The position numbers and the translations under genes are program-made. From Bemisia tabaci (Eukaryota > Arthropoda > Insecta > Hemiptera > Aleyrodidae): a stretch of 64,000 nucleotides of DNA. The notes beneath the pieces were generated by a model, which saw only the letters and a program-made list of their open reading frames with translations, made no database searches and was not told the origin of the DNA. Each line of letters opens with the position of its first letter. Positions within the stretch are counted from its first letter, which is position 1. Shown in pieces: positions 22,222 to 33,846 of this stretch. The stretch covers positions 32,103,131 to 32,167,130 of the forward strand of contig NC_092795.1 in the NCBI RefSeq assembly GCF_918797505.1, written 5' to 3'.

Positions 22222-22550
22222 TAATGGAGAGTTTGCAGGTGTCTGAAATTTTGTAAATTTCATCTTTAAAATGATACTATACTGGGAAATCTGAGAACGA
22301 GGATATCCTTGGTTTCTTAATTGAACAATAATTGGAGGAGATATGACAGAATAACCTAATCTGCTAAAATACATGTGTTTATGTGGAAAATGCCGTCAGA
22401 TGACGTCATAAGGCGGCACATTTTCTCACTTTCAAATCAATTTTTCTCCAATTTTCCATATCAGAAAAAAATTATGAAACATACTGCGAACTCAGCGCAT
22501 TAAACACTCTCAGATGAAGCAATAAAACGTCTGTGTGCAAATTCTTCATT
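22222..22550 (+). mobile_element. Family F MITE
   Basis: The left arm AATGGAGAGTTTGCAGGTGT is mirrored by GTGTGCAAATTCTTCATT. The middle contains CAGATGACGTCATAAGG, holding the palindrome TGACGTCA. It matches 43639-43962 in the same orientation and 23053-23381 in the opposite one. Confidence 0.7.
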
Positions 22551-22950
22551 GAAGTTTTCCTAATGTATGAATGGAAGGGTGAAAATCTCCCAGATTGGCG
22601 TACCATACTGACAGGTGACCTCATAGCGCAATAAAAGTCTGTCCCGCACCGAATTCCCAAGTTGCGCGTAGACAACGATTTTTCCCGCCGCGTAATCCTC
22701 TGCTGTCAAGCGTGGTCGCGCGTATGCCGTATGCATATTTGCACACACCCTCAAGAACAACCTCCTAGATAAACATGTTTATCAATCACAATCGCACACG
22801 TTTTGTGGAAACCTCGCACAATTTCGACTTTCTGACGACGTACCTCGTCCCCCTTCCATCAACACGCTCCCCCCCCCCCCCCAAGCGTCCTTGATTTCAT
22901 GATATCTTGTGTCAAGGGGAGTGCTCTGGGAAAAATTCGTGAGCGTCCTC
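22551..22950. other. No gene; C-run
   Basis: A run of about 14 C lies near 22869-22882. A short minus-strand frame (22560-22760) has no domain. Confidence 0.4.
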
Positions 22951-22954
22951 TATG

Positions 22955-23526
22955 CTGCCATGCTAAGGGAAAACGCCGTATGAGCCTTCAGGCGTTGCCA
23001 AATTTTTCTTGCTAAAGCACTTTCTTGGTAAGTTCATGAATATTCTTCTTCCAATGGGGACTTTGCATGCAAACTGTTTATTGCTTCATCTGAAAGTGCT
23101 TAGTGAGCTGATTTCACAGTATTTTTTATAATTTTTTTCGGATGTGGGAAATAGTATAAAATAGATTTAAAAGTGAAGAAATCCACCGCCTAGTGACGTC
23201 ATCTGGCGGCATTTCCCATTTAAACACATGTATTTTAGCAGATTAGATCATTAATTTTGTCATATCTTTTCCAGTAATTGTTCATTTCATGAACCGAGGG
23301 CATCCTCGTGTCCAGTTCACTTAGTAGTTTCCACTTAAACACGAAATTCATCAAATTTCAGACACCTGCAAATTCTCTATTTTATCGTAAATTTTGTTCG
23401 CAGTTTCGCCCTAAGATCCTGAAAGTTCTGAGGAAAAATACGAAACTTTCCTCAAAAATAGACATTTTATCGGAGAAAATTTGGCAACATTCAAATGATC
23501 ATATGGCGTTTTTCTTAGCACGGCAG
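22955..23526. mobile_element. Family A MITE split by family F
   Basis: The left end CTGCCATGCTAAGGGAAAAC and right end TTTTTCTTAGCACGGCAG enclose A sequence at 22955-23052 and 23382-23526. TATG is duplicated exactly at 22951-22954 and 23527-23530. The interruption at 23053-23381 is a family F copy, so A came first. Confidence 0.8.
23053..23381 (-). mobile_element. Family F MITE nested in family A
   Basis: It reads AATGGGGACTTTGCATGC at the left and AGACACCTGCAAATTCTCTA at the right, the inverse of the copy at 22222. CTAGTGACGTCATCTGG holds the central TGACGTCA. Precise junctions are uncertain by a few bases because both elements have AAT/ATT at the joint. Confidence 0.7.
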
Positions 23527-23530
23527 TATG

Positions 23531-24249
23531 GATGAAAGAATCGCGAAACGGTAAATATTTACAGCGAAACTCCTGAGAAGGGATTTGCGAGGAATTTATT
23601 TGTTGGGCAAACATGCAACAATCACATCATCGCGGAGGAGTGAGGGATTCCTCTAGAGCTTTCCTCCTCAGGTCACGTTACGCCGGCTCTCCGATCTTTA
23701 ATTATTCTCTCAGTTTTTTCTCCGTGCCAAGGCGGACTTTGAGTAAGGTAAATTGTTTGTGGTTTGATCAACTTGGAGGCAATTTTGATGAGAACTATTC
23801 TGTCTATGAAGGCTTCGTCGTCAGATGGCGGTGTGTTCATTAACCAGACCTTAGGGGTCGTTTAAAAACTATACGTAACGCTGAAAATCGGATTCTTTAA
23901 TCCCTCTTTCCGCCATAAACACATACTGTGAACCCTTTTATAAACTCATTCAACGCTCTGCTCAACTCCTTTTCCCTTAAATGGAGAATTTGCATTCAAA
24001 ATATTAAATGCCTCATCTGAAAGTGCTTGAAGAGTTGATTTCACGGTTTCACGGATTTTCTACATAGAAGATTACTGGAAGTTTTTTTTGAAAGTTTCAG
24101 TGATTTTTCTGCTCTTCGTAAAGAATATTTTGTGAAAACTTCAAGCCAAGATGTTGCCTCGGTATCCTTTTAAAAAATAAAATAGGAGCGGAGATTTTGA
24201 AACACCGAAACCGCGATACGCATTTTTGTAGTTTCACCGTCGATTTGCT
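23531..24249. other. Fragments of families F and E
   Basis: GGGGTCGTTTAAAAACTATACGTAACGC near 23854-23881 resembles the end of family Q. AAATGGAGAATTTGCATTC (23980-24052) is an F left end only. The right part of an E copy follows (24080-24243, AAAATAGGAGCGGAGATTTT then TTTCACCGTCGATT). No gene was recognised. Confidence 0.45.
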
Positions 24250-24375
24250 TTCACATTTCTGTTAAACGGAACTATGTGCATTAAGACATGAGCCTTGAGA
24301 CCCATACGAATATATGTATAACAGGGCCTACGTCATAATGTACATAGTTCCGTTTGGCAGAAATACGTCCATTTC
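24250..24375. mobile_element. Family M foldback element
   Basis: The left arm TTCTGTTAAACGGAACTATG is mirrored by CATAGTTCCGTTTGGCAGAA followed by ATACGTCCA. The middle carries GAGACCCATACG...TATAACAGGG. It corresponds to 38003-38121 and 27451-27535. Confidence 0.65.
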
Positions 24376-25812
24376 TCAGTTGGTCTTGGGTATCTCTGGG
24401 AAGTAAGCAAGGACCATACTTGCTATTTGGATCAATAGTGACCGACTCGATATTTTTCCCGACTTCGCAAGTGAGACGTTCCCCTGGGACAAATCCCACG
24501 AAAACATCCCATGGAGACAAGGCCCCGGATAAAAGGGACATGTGACATAATTTCCAAAACAGACCTTCACATGAAACTCGACAACGTTGGAGCTCAAGTG
24601 AGGAGCGTCTCATAATTCAATCCACAGTGTGGCCACGGAGCCGACTCATAATTCAATCCGGGCAACTTTAGCCACCGAGTCCAAATCGTCAGCACGCCAC
24701 TTTGCGCCAATTTTGAATGTCGAGTACCGAACCAGCTGCCGCGGACACCCCCAGCCCCGGTCTCACCCCCATCAACGCGGAGCCCTTCGTTTTACAACTC
24801 TGTTTATTATCATTTCTGTTCCTGAAACTTTTAACGAGGATCCTGCATCACGCTCCTCCTGGGCGCCTTTATTCCTGGCGTTTGTCACATTTACGATATC
24901 CGCCGTTGTCTGCTTCCTCGATCCGTCTTATTATTTTCTAGAGGGAATCCGTGGGTTTAAGTGTGATTTGACAACGCTGTAGAGGTGAGTTTTTGGTGAG
25001 GGTATAAGTTGCGCCATGTGGCCAATCCCTGTCGGAGAATTTTGATCGACGAGTGAAAATCGAGTGTCGGGCCCTGCGTGAGTGATATCACGTTTTAAGT
25101 GTACGGTTATAATAACTTTATGGGGGTAAAACATATATCCGACAAATGCAGTATATTTTGTATTCCGATTAAATTAAACATAAAAAAAGCGAATCTTTCA
25201 CGTAATATTAAGACACGCTTATTCCTTCTTTCGTTTAATTCGTTTCCGACCCCTATGAGACAATCTTTGCCCTCAAAAGGCTGCATTACGGGTCATATCA
25301 TACTCGATAATATAAAATCATAAGAGTAACACGTAACGCATAACGCCTGCGGAGCAAAGCACTTCGGGATTGGATCGCCAAGCGGTCAGACACGTAGCCT
25401 AGTTTCTACAATTTAAAGAAAACGTGAACATCTAAATGTTAATACTAGCCGATTGTCGCAAAAATCATGGGGATTGGTCTCATAAATCTCTTGAACGAAC
25501 TATAGTTAAACATGGAAATTTCGACGTCAGAGAGTTCATAAGTACACTGAAGTTACCCAGGCAAAGAAACGTAAATCCATTTCAAGGTTGCAAGCTTGAC
25601 TTAAACGATTCATTTTTTCATAGGAATGTGACCGTGTGATTTCTGTCCAAAATGTTGCTGTTTTTCAAGTGTAATCGGATGATAACGCCGAACAGTTCCC
25701 TGGTAAAAATACGACTTGGGACTAGAGATGTTTCTCAATTAAAATTTTACAACGTTATTTCGTCTGGGAGCCGGTGATATATGTGTGATTATTTCGTTAC
25801 CAATGCATGCTT
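24376..25812. other. No confirmed gene
   Basis: It contains the weak candidate exon at 24717-24800 and a good-looking donor (AGAG|GTGAGT) at 24985. The remainder is AT-rich with short frames of no recognisable identity. Confidence 0.4.
24717..24800 (+). other. Possible coding exon start (weak)
   Basis: An ATG opens MSSTEPAAADTPSPGLTPIN, and for about 28 codons the third positions are strongly G or C in an AT-rich region, as in a real N-terminal exon. After 24800 the sequence turns AT-rich and hydrophobic and the frame ends at 24941. I do not recognise the product and no splice junction fits well. It may be a true exon edge, a decayed one, or chance. Confidence 0.2.
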
Positions 25813-26066
25813 TATCGATGCCCATAATGCGAAACAATGTATCTCAATCGCGGTGTCTCAAAATTTCCGCTACTATTTTATTTTTTTGAAGAGAAAGAAC
25901 CCAATCTTATAACTTGAAAATGCAGAATATTCTGTTAATAGGGAAGAAAAGTCGAGAAAATTTTCAAGAAATTATGTTGACTAGTTTTCCAAGGAAAAAT
26001 AAAGGAGACAGGAATTCTGCACCGTCGCAAACTGAAATACGTGGTTTCGCACTTTAACCATCAATA
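25813..26066. mobile_element. Family E MITE
   Basis: It runs from ATCGATGCCCATAATGCGAA to GTGGTTTCGCACTTTAACCA then TCAAT. The interior TTCCGCTACTATTTTATTTT and TTTTCCAAGGAAAAATAAAG fit the family. Confidence 0.7.
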
Positions 26067-26508
26067 TTGTCCGTTAAGTTGTTGACCAGCCGGTCCTTTA
26101 TGTTAAAGAATCTTTTCTTTTTTCTCTTTTCATAATCCCAATATCGCGAACCCGAACCGTGTCATATTATCTTATTTTGGGGAGATTTAGAGCATCCGCT
26201 CTCTCAACAAGCTAGCAGCTTTCAAAACCTCAATAACTCCGAATCATATTTAATACAAGTCTTGGTATAGAGTCCTATATACCGGAAAGGTCCTCGCCTT
26301 TTTGAAAATCCTATTCGAGGAAGGAATGTTGGAGAGTGTAGACTGACAGTTTTATTGCTTGAAGGCATGCATTCATGCCTGTTCTCTCAGTGGAGGGTTG
26401 AAGTTTTTGAATTTTGCGCCGAATGCTTCCGTTTGCCCGATTGCGTTCGCTGTTTGCGTTCCAATCCTCTTAATGCTCCGAATTCATTGCGCGGCACGAT
26501 GATATTCT
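26067..26508. other. No gene recognised
   Basis: AATAACTCCGAATCATATTT near 26230 weakly resembles the interior of family U. Otherwise featureless. Confidence 0.35.
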
Positions 26509-26516
26509 TAAGTTAC

Positions 26517-26680
26517 CAGTGGCGTGGCGTGCTTCGCGATTTATCGATTGATCTGCCATTCAAACCTATGGAAAAGGATCGATAGACAGGGTGTTCGCGG
26601 CGAACACCTTAACTATCGATTCTTTACCATAGCTGCAAATGGAGAAATATCGACAATCGATCATTCACGCCTCGCTACTG
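26517..26680. mobile_element. Family B hairpin MITE
   Basis: CAGTGGCGTGGCGTGCTTCG and TCACGCCTCGCTACTG are the ends. The exact 8-bp duplication TAAGTTAC lies at 26509-26516 and 26681-26688. Confidence 0.87.
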
Positions 26681-26688
26681 TAAGTTAC

Positions 26689-27450
26689 AAAGTGCATTCT
26701 CTCGTTCCTGATTTGTTGAAATTTGATCTCGGCTCCTCTCGACCGAGATGTTTCAATTCATCCATTCGTTAAACGTCTGCTCTCCGATCTCAAATCATAG
26801 GCGAAGCGTTCGGCCGGGGGGGGGGGGGAGAGGAGGAGGGGGGCTTCGGATGGGCTTACGCCGCCCATTCCCTTTTCAAGCAGCCAGCCAACCTTTTTTC
26901 CAAATCCCTCCAGCCAGTTTATCTTACACGGAAAAATTGCGAGGGCAAAGCAATAATGTCTGAATAAAGAGGCTCTCTCCAAGTAGCAGGGATCGCGCTA
27001 AGTTGCGATTTAATTGGAAAATGTATCGCGATTTCATCATTAGGCAGAAAAATGATGATTTTTAGATTGTGCATGAACATGTATTATTATTAATCTGAAA
27101 TTCTCATGATGGAGGGAAAAAGCTTGTTTGGCGCCCTTCCTTCAAAGATGCATGATGTTTCGTGCAACACTAGTTACGATCACTCAGGACGGCAACGAAT
27201 TTTTCAAGTAGAGAGACGGTTATTTCACCACTGAGCGTTTAAATTCAGCATGAAACTGAAATTATTATGATTTTGGCTTCGTTTATTAAAAAAGACTTGA
27301 AACTTTACATCTCAAACAATTTCTTCATATGACAGAAAAACCGAGCGTTGAACGTATACCATTAAAAATTTTGTTGCACAAAGAGTCTGAATCGCCCGGA
27401 GTCAATCGGTAATGGTAATTTTGATGATTTAATAGATACACATATGATAT
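26689..27450. other. No gene; G-run
   Basis: A G-run of about 13 followed by purine-rich sequence lies at 26816-26842. AT-rich elsewhere. Confidence 0.45.
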
Positions 27451-27535
27451 ATGGACGTATTCATGCTAAAATGAACTATGTCACACGCATCCTCTATGCA
27501 CATAGTTCCTTTTAGCAGATGTACGTCCATATGAT
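27451..27535. mobile_element. Family M short foldback
   Basis: TATATGGACGTATTCATGCT is mirrored by AGCAGATGTACGTCCATAT across 85 bp, with GAACTATGT / ACATAGTTC arms. It is the shortest member of the family here. Confidence 0.6.
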
Positions 27536-28025
27536 AGAGCAGGGAATAAAAGCGAAGGGAGAGAGGAGGAAAGGAAGCATGCACATTGCACAGACAGAAC
27601 AGCGTAAATCAATGATTAGCATAATTGCCTCCACAAAGAGAATACGATAGCTGCATTCTCTATTAGTTTTATATTAATTTGAATTGCCAGGTGACATGCA
27701 TCCGAGGTAATAAAGACTCAAGTACGGAAAACCCCGGAGCGAAATATATATTCCTTTAAAGCAATCACTGAGCTCCCGACCGGAATGAAGTGGGCTCTCC
27801 GAGAATTCAGCGCACTCGAACACGTAGCACTATTTTACCGCTCGGAGGGAAAGTCTGTTTCACTCTTTATTCCGGGCATGTGTTCCTTATTCTCTCGGAA
27901 AAAATACTCTCCAAAGTGCAATAAACAGTGGTGTTGCGGCTTCATCAGCCGAGAAAATTGCATTGGCTGCTCTGGGCTTAATATATAGGTCTTTGCTGAA
28001 ACTTGTGATGATGCAAGAAAAATTG
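27536..28025. other. No gene recognised
   Basis: A 67-codon frame at 27785-27988 has no recognisable domain. Confidence 0.35.
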
Positions 28026-28033
28026 AATCGGTC

Positions 28034-28198
28034 CAGTGGCGTGGCGTGAATTGCGATGTATCGATCGTTATGCCGTTTAAACCTGTGGTAAAGAATCGAT
28101 TACTAAGGTGTTCGCTGCGAACGCCCTGACAATCGATCCTTTTCAATAGGTTTAAACGGCATAACAATCGATATATCGCAATTCACGCCACGCCACTG
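28034..28198. mobile_element. Family B hairpin MITE
   Basis: CAGTGGCGTGGCGTGAATTG and CAATTCACGCCACGCCACTG are perfect inverted ends. The exact duplication AATCGGTC lies at 28026-28033 and 28199-28206. This is one of the best-preserved copies and probably a recent one. Confidence 0.9.
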
Positions 28199-28206
28199 AA
28201 TCGGTC

Positions 28207-30818
28207 ATTCTCAAAAAGACCTAAGCGCCAGGTATGAAAATACGAGAAAAACAGGAGAACTTTGTTAACCGACATATTTTAAATCGCAAATGAATTAATA
28301 ATCTTCTTCTTCTTCTTCTTCTACAAGCGATTAGGGCATAGCCCTGTAATATTATAATGTATAGTATAATATATTATATCTTACTTTATTCCAAAAAGCT
28401 GGGGCCTTTTTTGTGTGTACGTCCGTGTCGATTTGCATTCCCATTGGTCCGTTCATTAACCAATCAAGAAAACGTCATTGAAAATCCCAGGAATATTTAA
28501 ATGTAATCTTCCACATATCATTTGATATTAAACAGGATAGACACGATATTAACCTGGATAAAAGGTATAGAAATTTCAAGAAAAGGGCGATAATCAGTTT
28601 GAAACGGAATGGATAAGGATTAAACTGGATACCCGATTTATAATTTTATAATGCGACAATCATTGTGAATTAATATTGTAAATCATTATTTCGTTGCTTC
28701 AATATTTTAGGGCTTTGAGATTTAGAGCGGGTCGATTAAAACGGGTGTTACCGGTTCTCTCGTAGTTTCATTTTTGGCGCTCAAGTCTTTTGGAAAATGA
28801 CCGTTCCAATTATTGAGAGATCGGTTATGATAACAAAATCCATAACGGATCATCGACCTACACATGTGCGTAGCTGTTTTTTTCTTGTACCTCCAAGTTC
28901 ATGCTGAAATCACTGGGGAAAGTATAATATTCATAGAGTCGCCTTAAAGTTAAGCTTGTATTTCAAAGTTTCCCTTCATAGGGACTAACCATCAGTTAGC
29001 TGAGCCAAAGTCCGGTTACCTCAACCGAATTAAGAATCGAGCTTTTTCCCTCTGTGCACCACATTTTCTTTCCATTCAGACGAAGATTTATCCACAAAAG
29101 TAACTTTCGCACTATGAAGAGCCGGCAAAGCGAGTTTTATGCAGGGATATTTCGTCACTATGTTCGTTGGCAAACTCGCCCAAGATGCTCCCTGTCGTCA
29201 CAGATTAATCTCACCGAGTTTATCCCAACTTCCAAGATGACGAAGGCCTTCCACCGGAAGTTTCATGGAGTGATGAACTTTAAAGAACTTTGCTTACGAC
29301 GTACGACATCTGTTGGTTTCGATTGAGTCCTGAGGGGCTTTAAGCTCGATAATCGATCATTGCGGGAAAAGAGGAGAGAGGGCCAGAGGAGAGGCTCGAA
29401 TCCGCCGTTTATCGTTCCTCGCGGGTAGTGGTACTAACTCAACCACACTGGACTGACTCTTGCAAATGACGGCGGTAAATCGCATTCAGCCTCCAGTGAG
29501 TCGTAATTCCGAGGGAATTCAGCCTCCTTTGCAGAAGGGTGCTTCAATTTTGACTTTTTTCACTGCCGTAGAGACGGCTATAAAACTAGTGCGCCCTTTT
29601 ATCCGTAAAAAATAGCGGTTTCCAATTTCAAAAGGAATTACTAAATGTGGCCGGCCACGGGGATTGGGAACTTTGTCCCCGGAGGAAAAATTTCCGGTAA
29701 GGCGATTTTTGTCGAGTCATATAAATAAAGTGAATTTTGAGATTTCGATTCAAATCTCTTTCATGTATCATGAAGAGCAAGTTGCCGGCAGAGTGGTCTA
29801 TTTTTTTTACAGTAGCTACAGGTAATTTTGTACCCTGAATTTGGTAGGTTGGAATGTTGAGCAGTTGTTTTTCGAAATCACGTTTTTAGAACAAAACTTC
29901 AAACCACCGCAGAGTGAAGCAAGTCAATGGAAAAAGTCATACATGATGTGAAAACTTAAAAGCTTAAATCTCCGTCAACATGAAATGCCGCAGTATAAGA
30001 GAGGTTCCATTAATTTGCTCATAAAATTTTCCTCGAAAAGTATCCAACAAAATATAATACCTATAAGACGAAGGAAAATCAAAATTTGCCGTTTTAGCTA
30101 AACATTTTATAGATGTCTAAATTGTCTAACCTGTCGCAAGGTCCCATTCCACCGTGTGCCGTGTCTCGTTTAGTTTTAACATTTTGAGGCGTTTTTTTTT
30201 AAAATAATTTAATGTGCATGGGAGTACTTTTAAAATCCTAACTTTTGAATTTTTACCGAGGTGTTCAATACTTTACCTTCCATTCAATTGTCCCTTTTCA
30301 ATTTTTCCTGGCCAGTTCGCTGAAATGGGCTGAAAGAATTGGTTGCTCAAATGCTCACGGCAGAAACGTATTGTTTTTAAGCAAAGAACCCGATCGAAAA
30401 CCGATAAAAATTGCAATCGGGTAACTTGCGGCGGAAGTGAGCTTAATTAATTTTTCAATTGATTCGCATGCAAATCCTGAGGTTGCGAGCAGCGTTTGAG
30501 GCTTCGCTGCAATAAAGGACCGTCCGCTCTTCGAGACTTGTTAAAAGAAGCGGGCACCACGTTCGAGCCGACGAAGTAGCAAATAAATATGCGCAAATAG
30601 TCAGAACACAATGAAACGCAGCGGCGCTCGGGATAAGTTCCGCAACCACCCCATCACGGTTTCGTGTAATGGCATCCACTGTCAACTCTCCTACCTCCCG
30701 CGGAAACAATGAAATCACGCGGGATTGAAAGCCTTTAGTTGGTACGCGAAGCTGTAGCGAATCAATGAGTGGAACTTTTTACGCGCCAACCCCCGGCGTT
30801 GCGCCAGCCGCTCTCGGC
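28207..30818. other. Long stretch without a recognised gene
   Basis: A (CTT)n microsatellite lies at about 28304-28322. Diverged family U-like interior occurs at 29930-30170. The frames at 29054-29326 (+) and 30455-30718 (-) lack recognisable domains, although the latter lies in GC-richer DNA. GAATTCAGCCTCC is repeated at about 29485 and 29515. Confidence 0.4.
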
Positions 30819-30822
30819 CACT

Positions 30823-31074
30823 CTGCCGTGCTAAGGAAAAACGCCGTATGAACCTTCAGGCGTTGCCAAATTTCCTTTGATAAAGCGCAAATTTCCTGGT
30901 AAACTTATGAATATTTTCCTTCCAATTTTTTGGATAATTTTAATCGCGATTTCACCTAAAGTTTCTGAAAATTTCAAGGGTAAATATTCATATCTTGCCT
31001 TAAAAATAAAATTTTATCGAAGAAAATTTGGCAACCCTCGAATGTTTATACGGCGTTCTTTCTTCGCACGGCAG
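30823..31074. mobile_element. Family A MITE
   Basis: CTGCCGTGCTAAGGAAAAAC and TTCTTTCTTCGCACGGCAG are the ends. CACT is duplicated exactly at 30819-30822 and 31075-31078. The right flank CTCCTCTTCAACC is shared with the copy at 40508. Confidence 0.87.
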
Positions 31075-31174
31075 CACTCCTCTTCAACCTTCGATTGGAG
31101 TATCAAGCACCTGGTATCAACGTTTTTCGCCCGCTAATATAGCGACCCTATAGCTATAAACCTAGATTCGCCAA

Positions 31175-31401
31175 CACTGGAGAAAAAAAAAAACACATTG
31201 GATCTCCAGACTCTTGAAAACATCGACAAGAAAAAATACTCTTGATTCAATCGGATATTTGCTTAAATCAAGAACCAAGCCTCTTAATTTGAGCGGATTG
31301 CCTCTTGATTTAAGCTTAAATCTGATTGAATCAAGAGTATTTTTTCTTGTCTATGTTTTCAAGAGTCTGGACTCTAGATCCAATGTGTTTTTTCCCCAGT
31401 G
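31175..31401. mobile_element. Family G palindromic MITE
   Basis: CACTGGAGAAAAAAAAAAAC and TTTTTTCCCCAGTG are the ends, with ATTGGATCT / TAGATCCAAT arms. It lies between the A element and the H block. At 40760-40790 the corresponding spacer is only about 25 bp, consistent with extra DNA having arrived here. Confidence 0.78.
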
Positions 31402-31433
31402 AATCTATGCTCTTTCGGTTTTTTTCTAAATTT

Positions 31434-31812
31434 AAGCCATGACTAGAGCGAGGGAAAGGAGGAGCTATGATGACTGCGCAGAGATAATACAACTATTCGT
31501 GCTTGACGGATGTCCGTGTCGCATCTGCAAAATAGAAGGCGCTCTGGCGCGAGGCGTGAACTCGCAACGCTCCGCACTGCGCTGCGAATAAGGCGCCGCA
31601 CGAATTCGGGGTAAAAGTTCCAAAACGAGGCCCGATTACGTCTCTCCCATCCTCGGCTGTGTTGACACTCGATCATTTTTCATTTTTCAATTTGACGCTT
31701 GATTCTTTTTTAGGATGTTCTGGTGGTTTATGCTGAAAAATTAGCTAGAATGAATGAAATTTCTTACACCAAGTTTCTACGTCCACTATTAACGAAAGTA
31801 TCGCTCACAAAA
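31434..31812 (+). repeat. Family H repeat block
   Basis: It is co-linear with 40786-41168 from AAGCCATGACTAGAGCGAGG to TTTCTACGTCCACTATTAAC and contains the 55-bp core at 31489-31542. A minus-strand frame (31443-31676) is shared with the 40.8-kb copy but is broken by a stop in the 59.3-kb copy, so coding is doubtful. The repeat class is unknown. Confidence 0.7.
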
Positions 31813-32198
31813 GACCAAGGCGTATGACGTCATCCGCACGGTAATCTATATCATTGTTTTTTCCATCTTGGTTTCATCAAGCGGTAAGACACACATTTTC
31901 ACTGGTTGCTCATCGTTAAATACGGATGGACCCAAGCTGGAAGACGAAAAAAATTTGGCCGTTTGGGCAGATCTTACTTATTTTTGCTAAGCTTCGTGCT
32001 TAAACCATTAAAACAAAATTTTGCAACCTACTAAAATGATGATCCATTATATTAAAATATAACATTGTAACCACGACTATAAAAGTAGTTAAGGTAAGAC
32101 GTGGAATCAACATTGAGCATTGTAATAGCACGATTATTTCTTATCCGAATGTAAACGTCTTCTAACATCACTCAAATACCCATCATAAAAATATTAGC
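31813..32198. other. No gene recognised
   Basis: AT-rich DNA. No element ends were seen apart from the start of the family P arm. Confidence 0.35.
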
Positions 32199-32425
32199 CA
32201 ACGAAAATGAGTCATATCAAAAACTGTAATTTTCGAATCACCTAATTTTAACAAAAAGGACAAATTTGTTTCACAAGTTGTTGGACATAAATTTGTTGGA
32301 CAAATTTAGAGTCGTCACCCGCTGCGAAGATGGGAGCAGTTCGGCTCTCGAAACAAATTTGTCCTTTTTGTAAAAATCAGGTAATTTGAAATTTAAGAGT
32401 TTTTGACACGACTCTTTTTCGTTAA
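32199..32425. mobile_element. Family P foldback element
   Basis: AACGAAAATGAGTCATATCA and AAAAAGGACAAATTTGTTT on the left are mirrored by AAACAAATTTGTCCTTTTTG and TGACACGACTCTTTTTCGTT on the right. The loop contains a second TTTGTTGGACA repeat. Only one copy was seen in the window. Confidence 0.55.
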
Positions 32426-33606
32426 TTTACATTTTCAAAGTTTATAATCTCGTGTTAATATTCAAATATTAGTTAAATCCATTGCTTTTTCGTGTAACTC
32501 TCTGTCCAGGTATATCAGTTGCCTTATCATTTTAAAAAATATACATTGAGTAGTCAAATTGACGTAGTTTGTAAGTTCTAAAGAGCAGGGAGGATCGGAA
32601 AATTATGGCTGCTCCACTATACGGTGCTTTTTAGCCTCGGGGGGGGGGGGGGGTTAAATTTAATAAGGCTATGAATACGAGCTTAATGAATTTGCATTAC
32701 GCTTAACGGCATGAGTTTCACTTGAGCTTACGGCGGGCGCGGTCGGTATAGTATGATTTATTTGGAGCATGATTTATTTGGAACATTGTGTGACGATGAT
32801 TGATCGGGAGACGGCAAACATGCAGGGTCTGTTGGAAATATTTGCATAGAGCAGATGCTTCGCGATCCTAATTCCCCGGTTGCACGGTATCAGAGAAACG
32901 CCAAACGCCAAAACTATGTTTCACTCATTATAATAATTACTCCAAAATCCTAGATTTTCCCTCCGCTTGGAGCTTCAAAGAGATTTTCGTATTGCGCAAA
33001 GCGTGAGTTTGCCAACCTGGAACGGGACAAAACGCAATTTTTCTCCGCGTCCCAATGCCTTTGTGGAATGTTCAAGCACTGTTCCGTGTCGAGACGATAC
33101 TACACATAACTCTGTTATCTACACACTTCTGCGTCGTGTACTCGTAGTGCTCAGCATCGAACCGAGTGCGGTATTTTTAAAGTTAAGGTCCCGATAAATA
33201 AAACTCTCCGACAAAATTCATTTGCATTATCGTTGCCATTCCCAATACTCATTTTTTTCTTCCTAGGTATCGATTTTTTAAACGATGGTCGGCCGCATTT
33301 CAGCCCTGCGAGCTCTCATGTTGCGGTGTGTGAGACGCAATTTTAAATGGATAAAAGTCTCGATGCATCAGGAGTGTTAAGAAATCTAATTGACAACACC
33401 GCAATAAAATAATAATTAAATTACCGGAAATAGAATTTCGGGACATCGGTATAGTTAATTGCATAAACCTATCGAATGATAATTTACTTTTAAACAAAAT
33501 CGAGTTGAGGCTACTTATTACATTCTTATGAGGCAACGTATGACCACAATGTTCGCGGAGAAAAATGTAAGAAATTACCCCCTAAAATTGTGGTTGTGCC
33601 CCAATT
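32426..33606. other. No gene; G-run
   Basis: A G-run of about 14 lies at 32640-32653. A 76-codon frame at 32967-33197 has no domain. Confidence 0.4.
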
Positions 33607-33846
33607 TGTTGGATGGTATGGACAATTAGACATTTCCAATTACCTGTAATGGTGCCACAACTCAAGTTAGGGTAGTATCGCAACATTTGAGTTGGTAACC
33701 TTATTTTTTTTCGGGCGCTACCACAATTAACTGGAGATTAACTCAATTAACTGCAATTAACTACACAATAATTAACATAATTAACATAATTAACACAATT
33801 AACTACAGTTAACTACAATTAATTGGAAATGTCCATATCCAACAAC
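33607..33846. mobile_element. Family N element with AATTAAC satellite core
   Basis: TTTGTTGGATGGTATGGACA is mirrored by GGAAATGTCCATATCCAAC, with TTTCCAATTA on both sides. The middle (about 33722-33825) is a degenerate tandem array of AATTAAC units with short spacers. The inverted ends suggest a mobile element that carries or grew a microsatellite. Confidence 0.5.

Noticed and set aside
25360..25420. tRNA-like GCCAAGCGGTCAGA
   Set aside because: It resembles the start of a Leu or Ser tRNA, but no acceptor stem, anticodon arm or T-loop (GTTCGA) follows at the right distance.
31443..31676. Conserved minus-strand frame in H blocks (also 40770-40976)
   Set aside because: The third copy at 59.3 kb has a stop in the same frame, and in other core copies different frames are open; the conservation is at DNA level.
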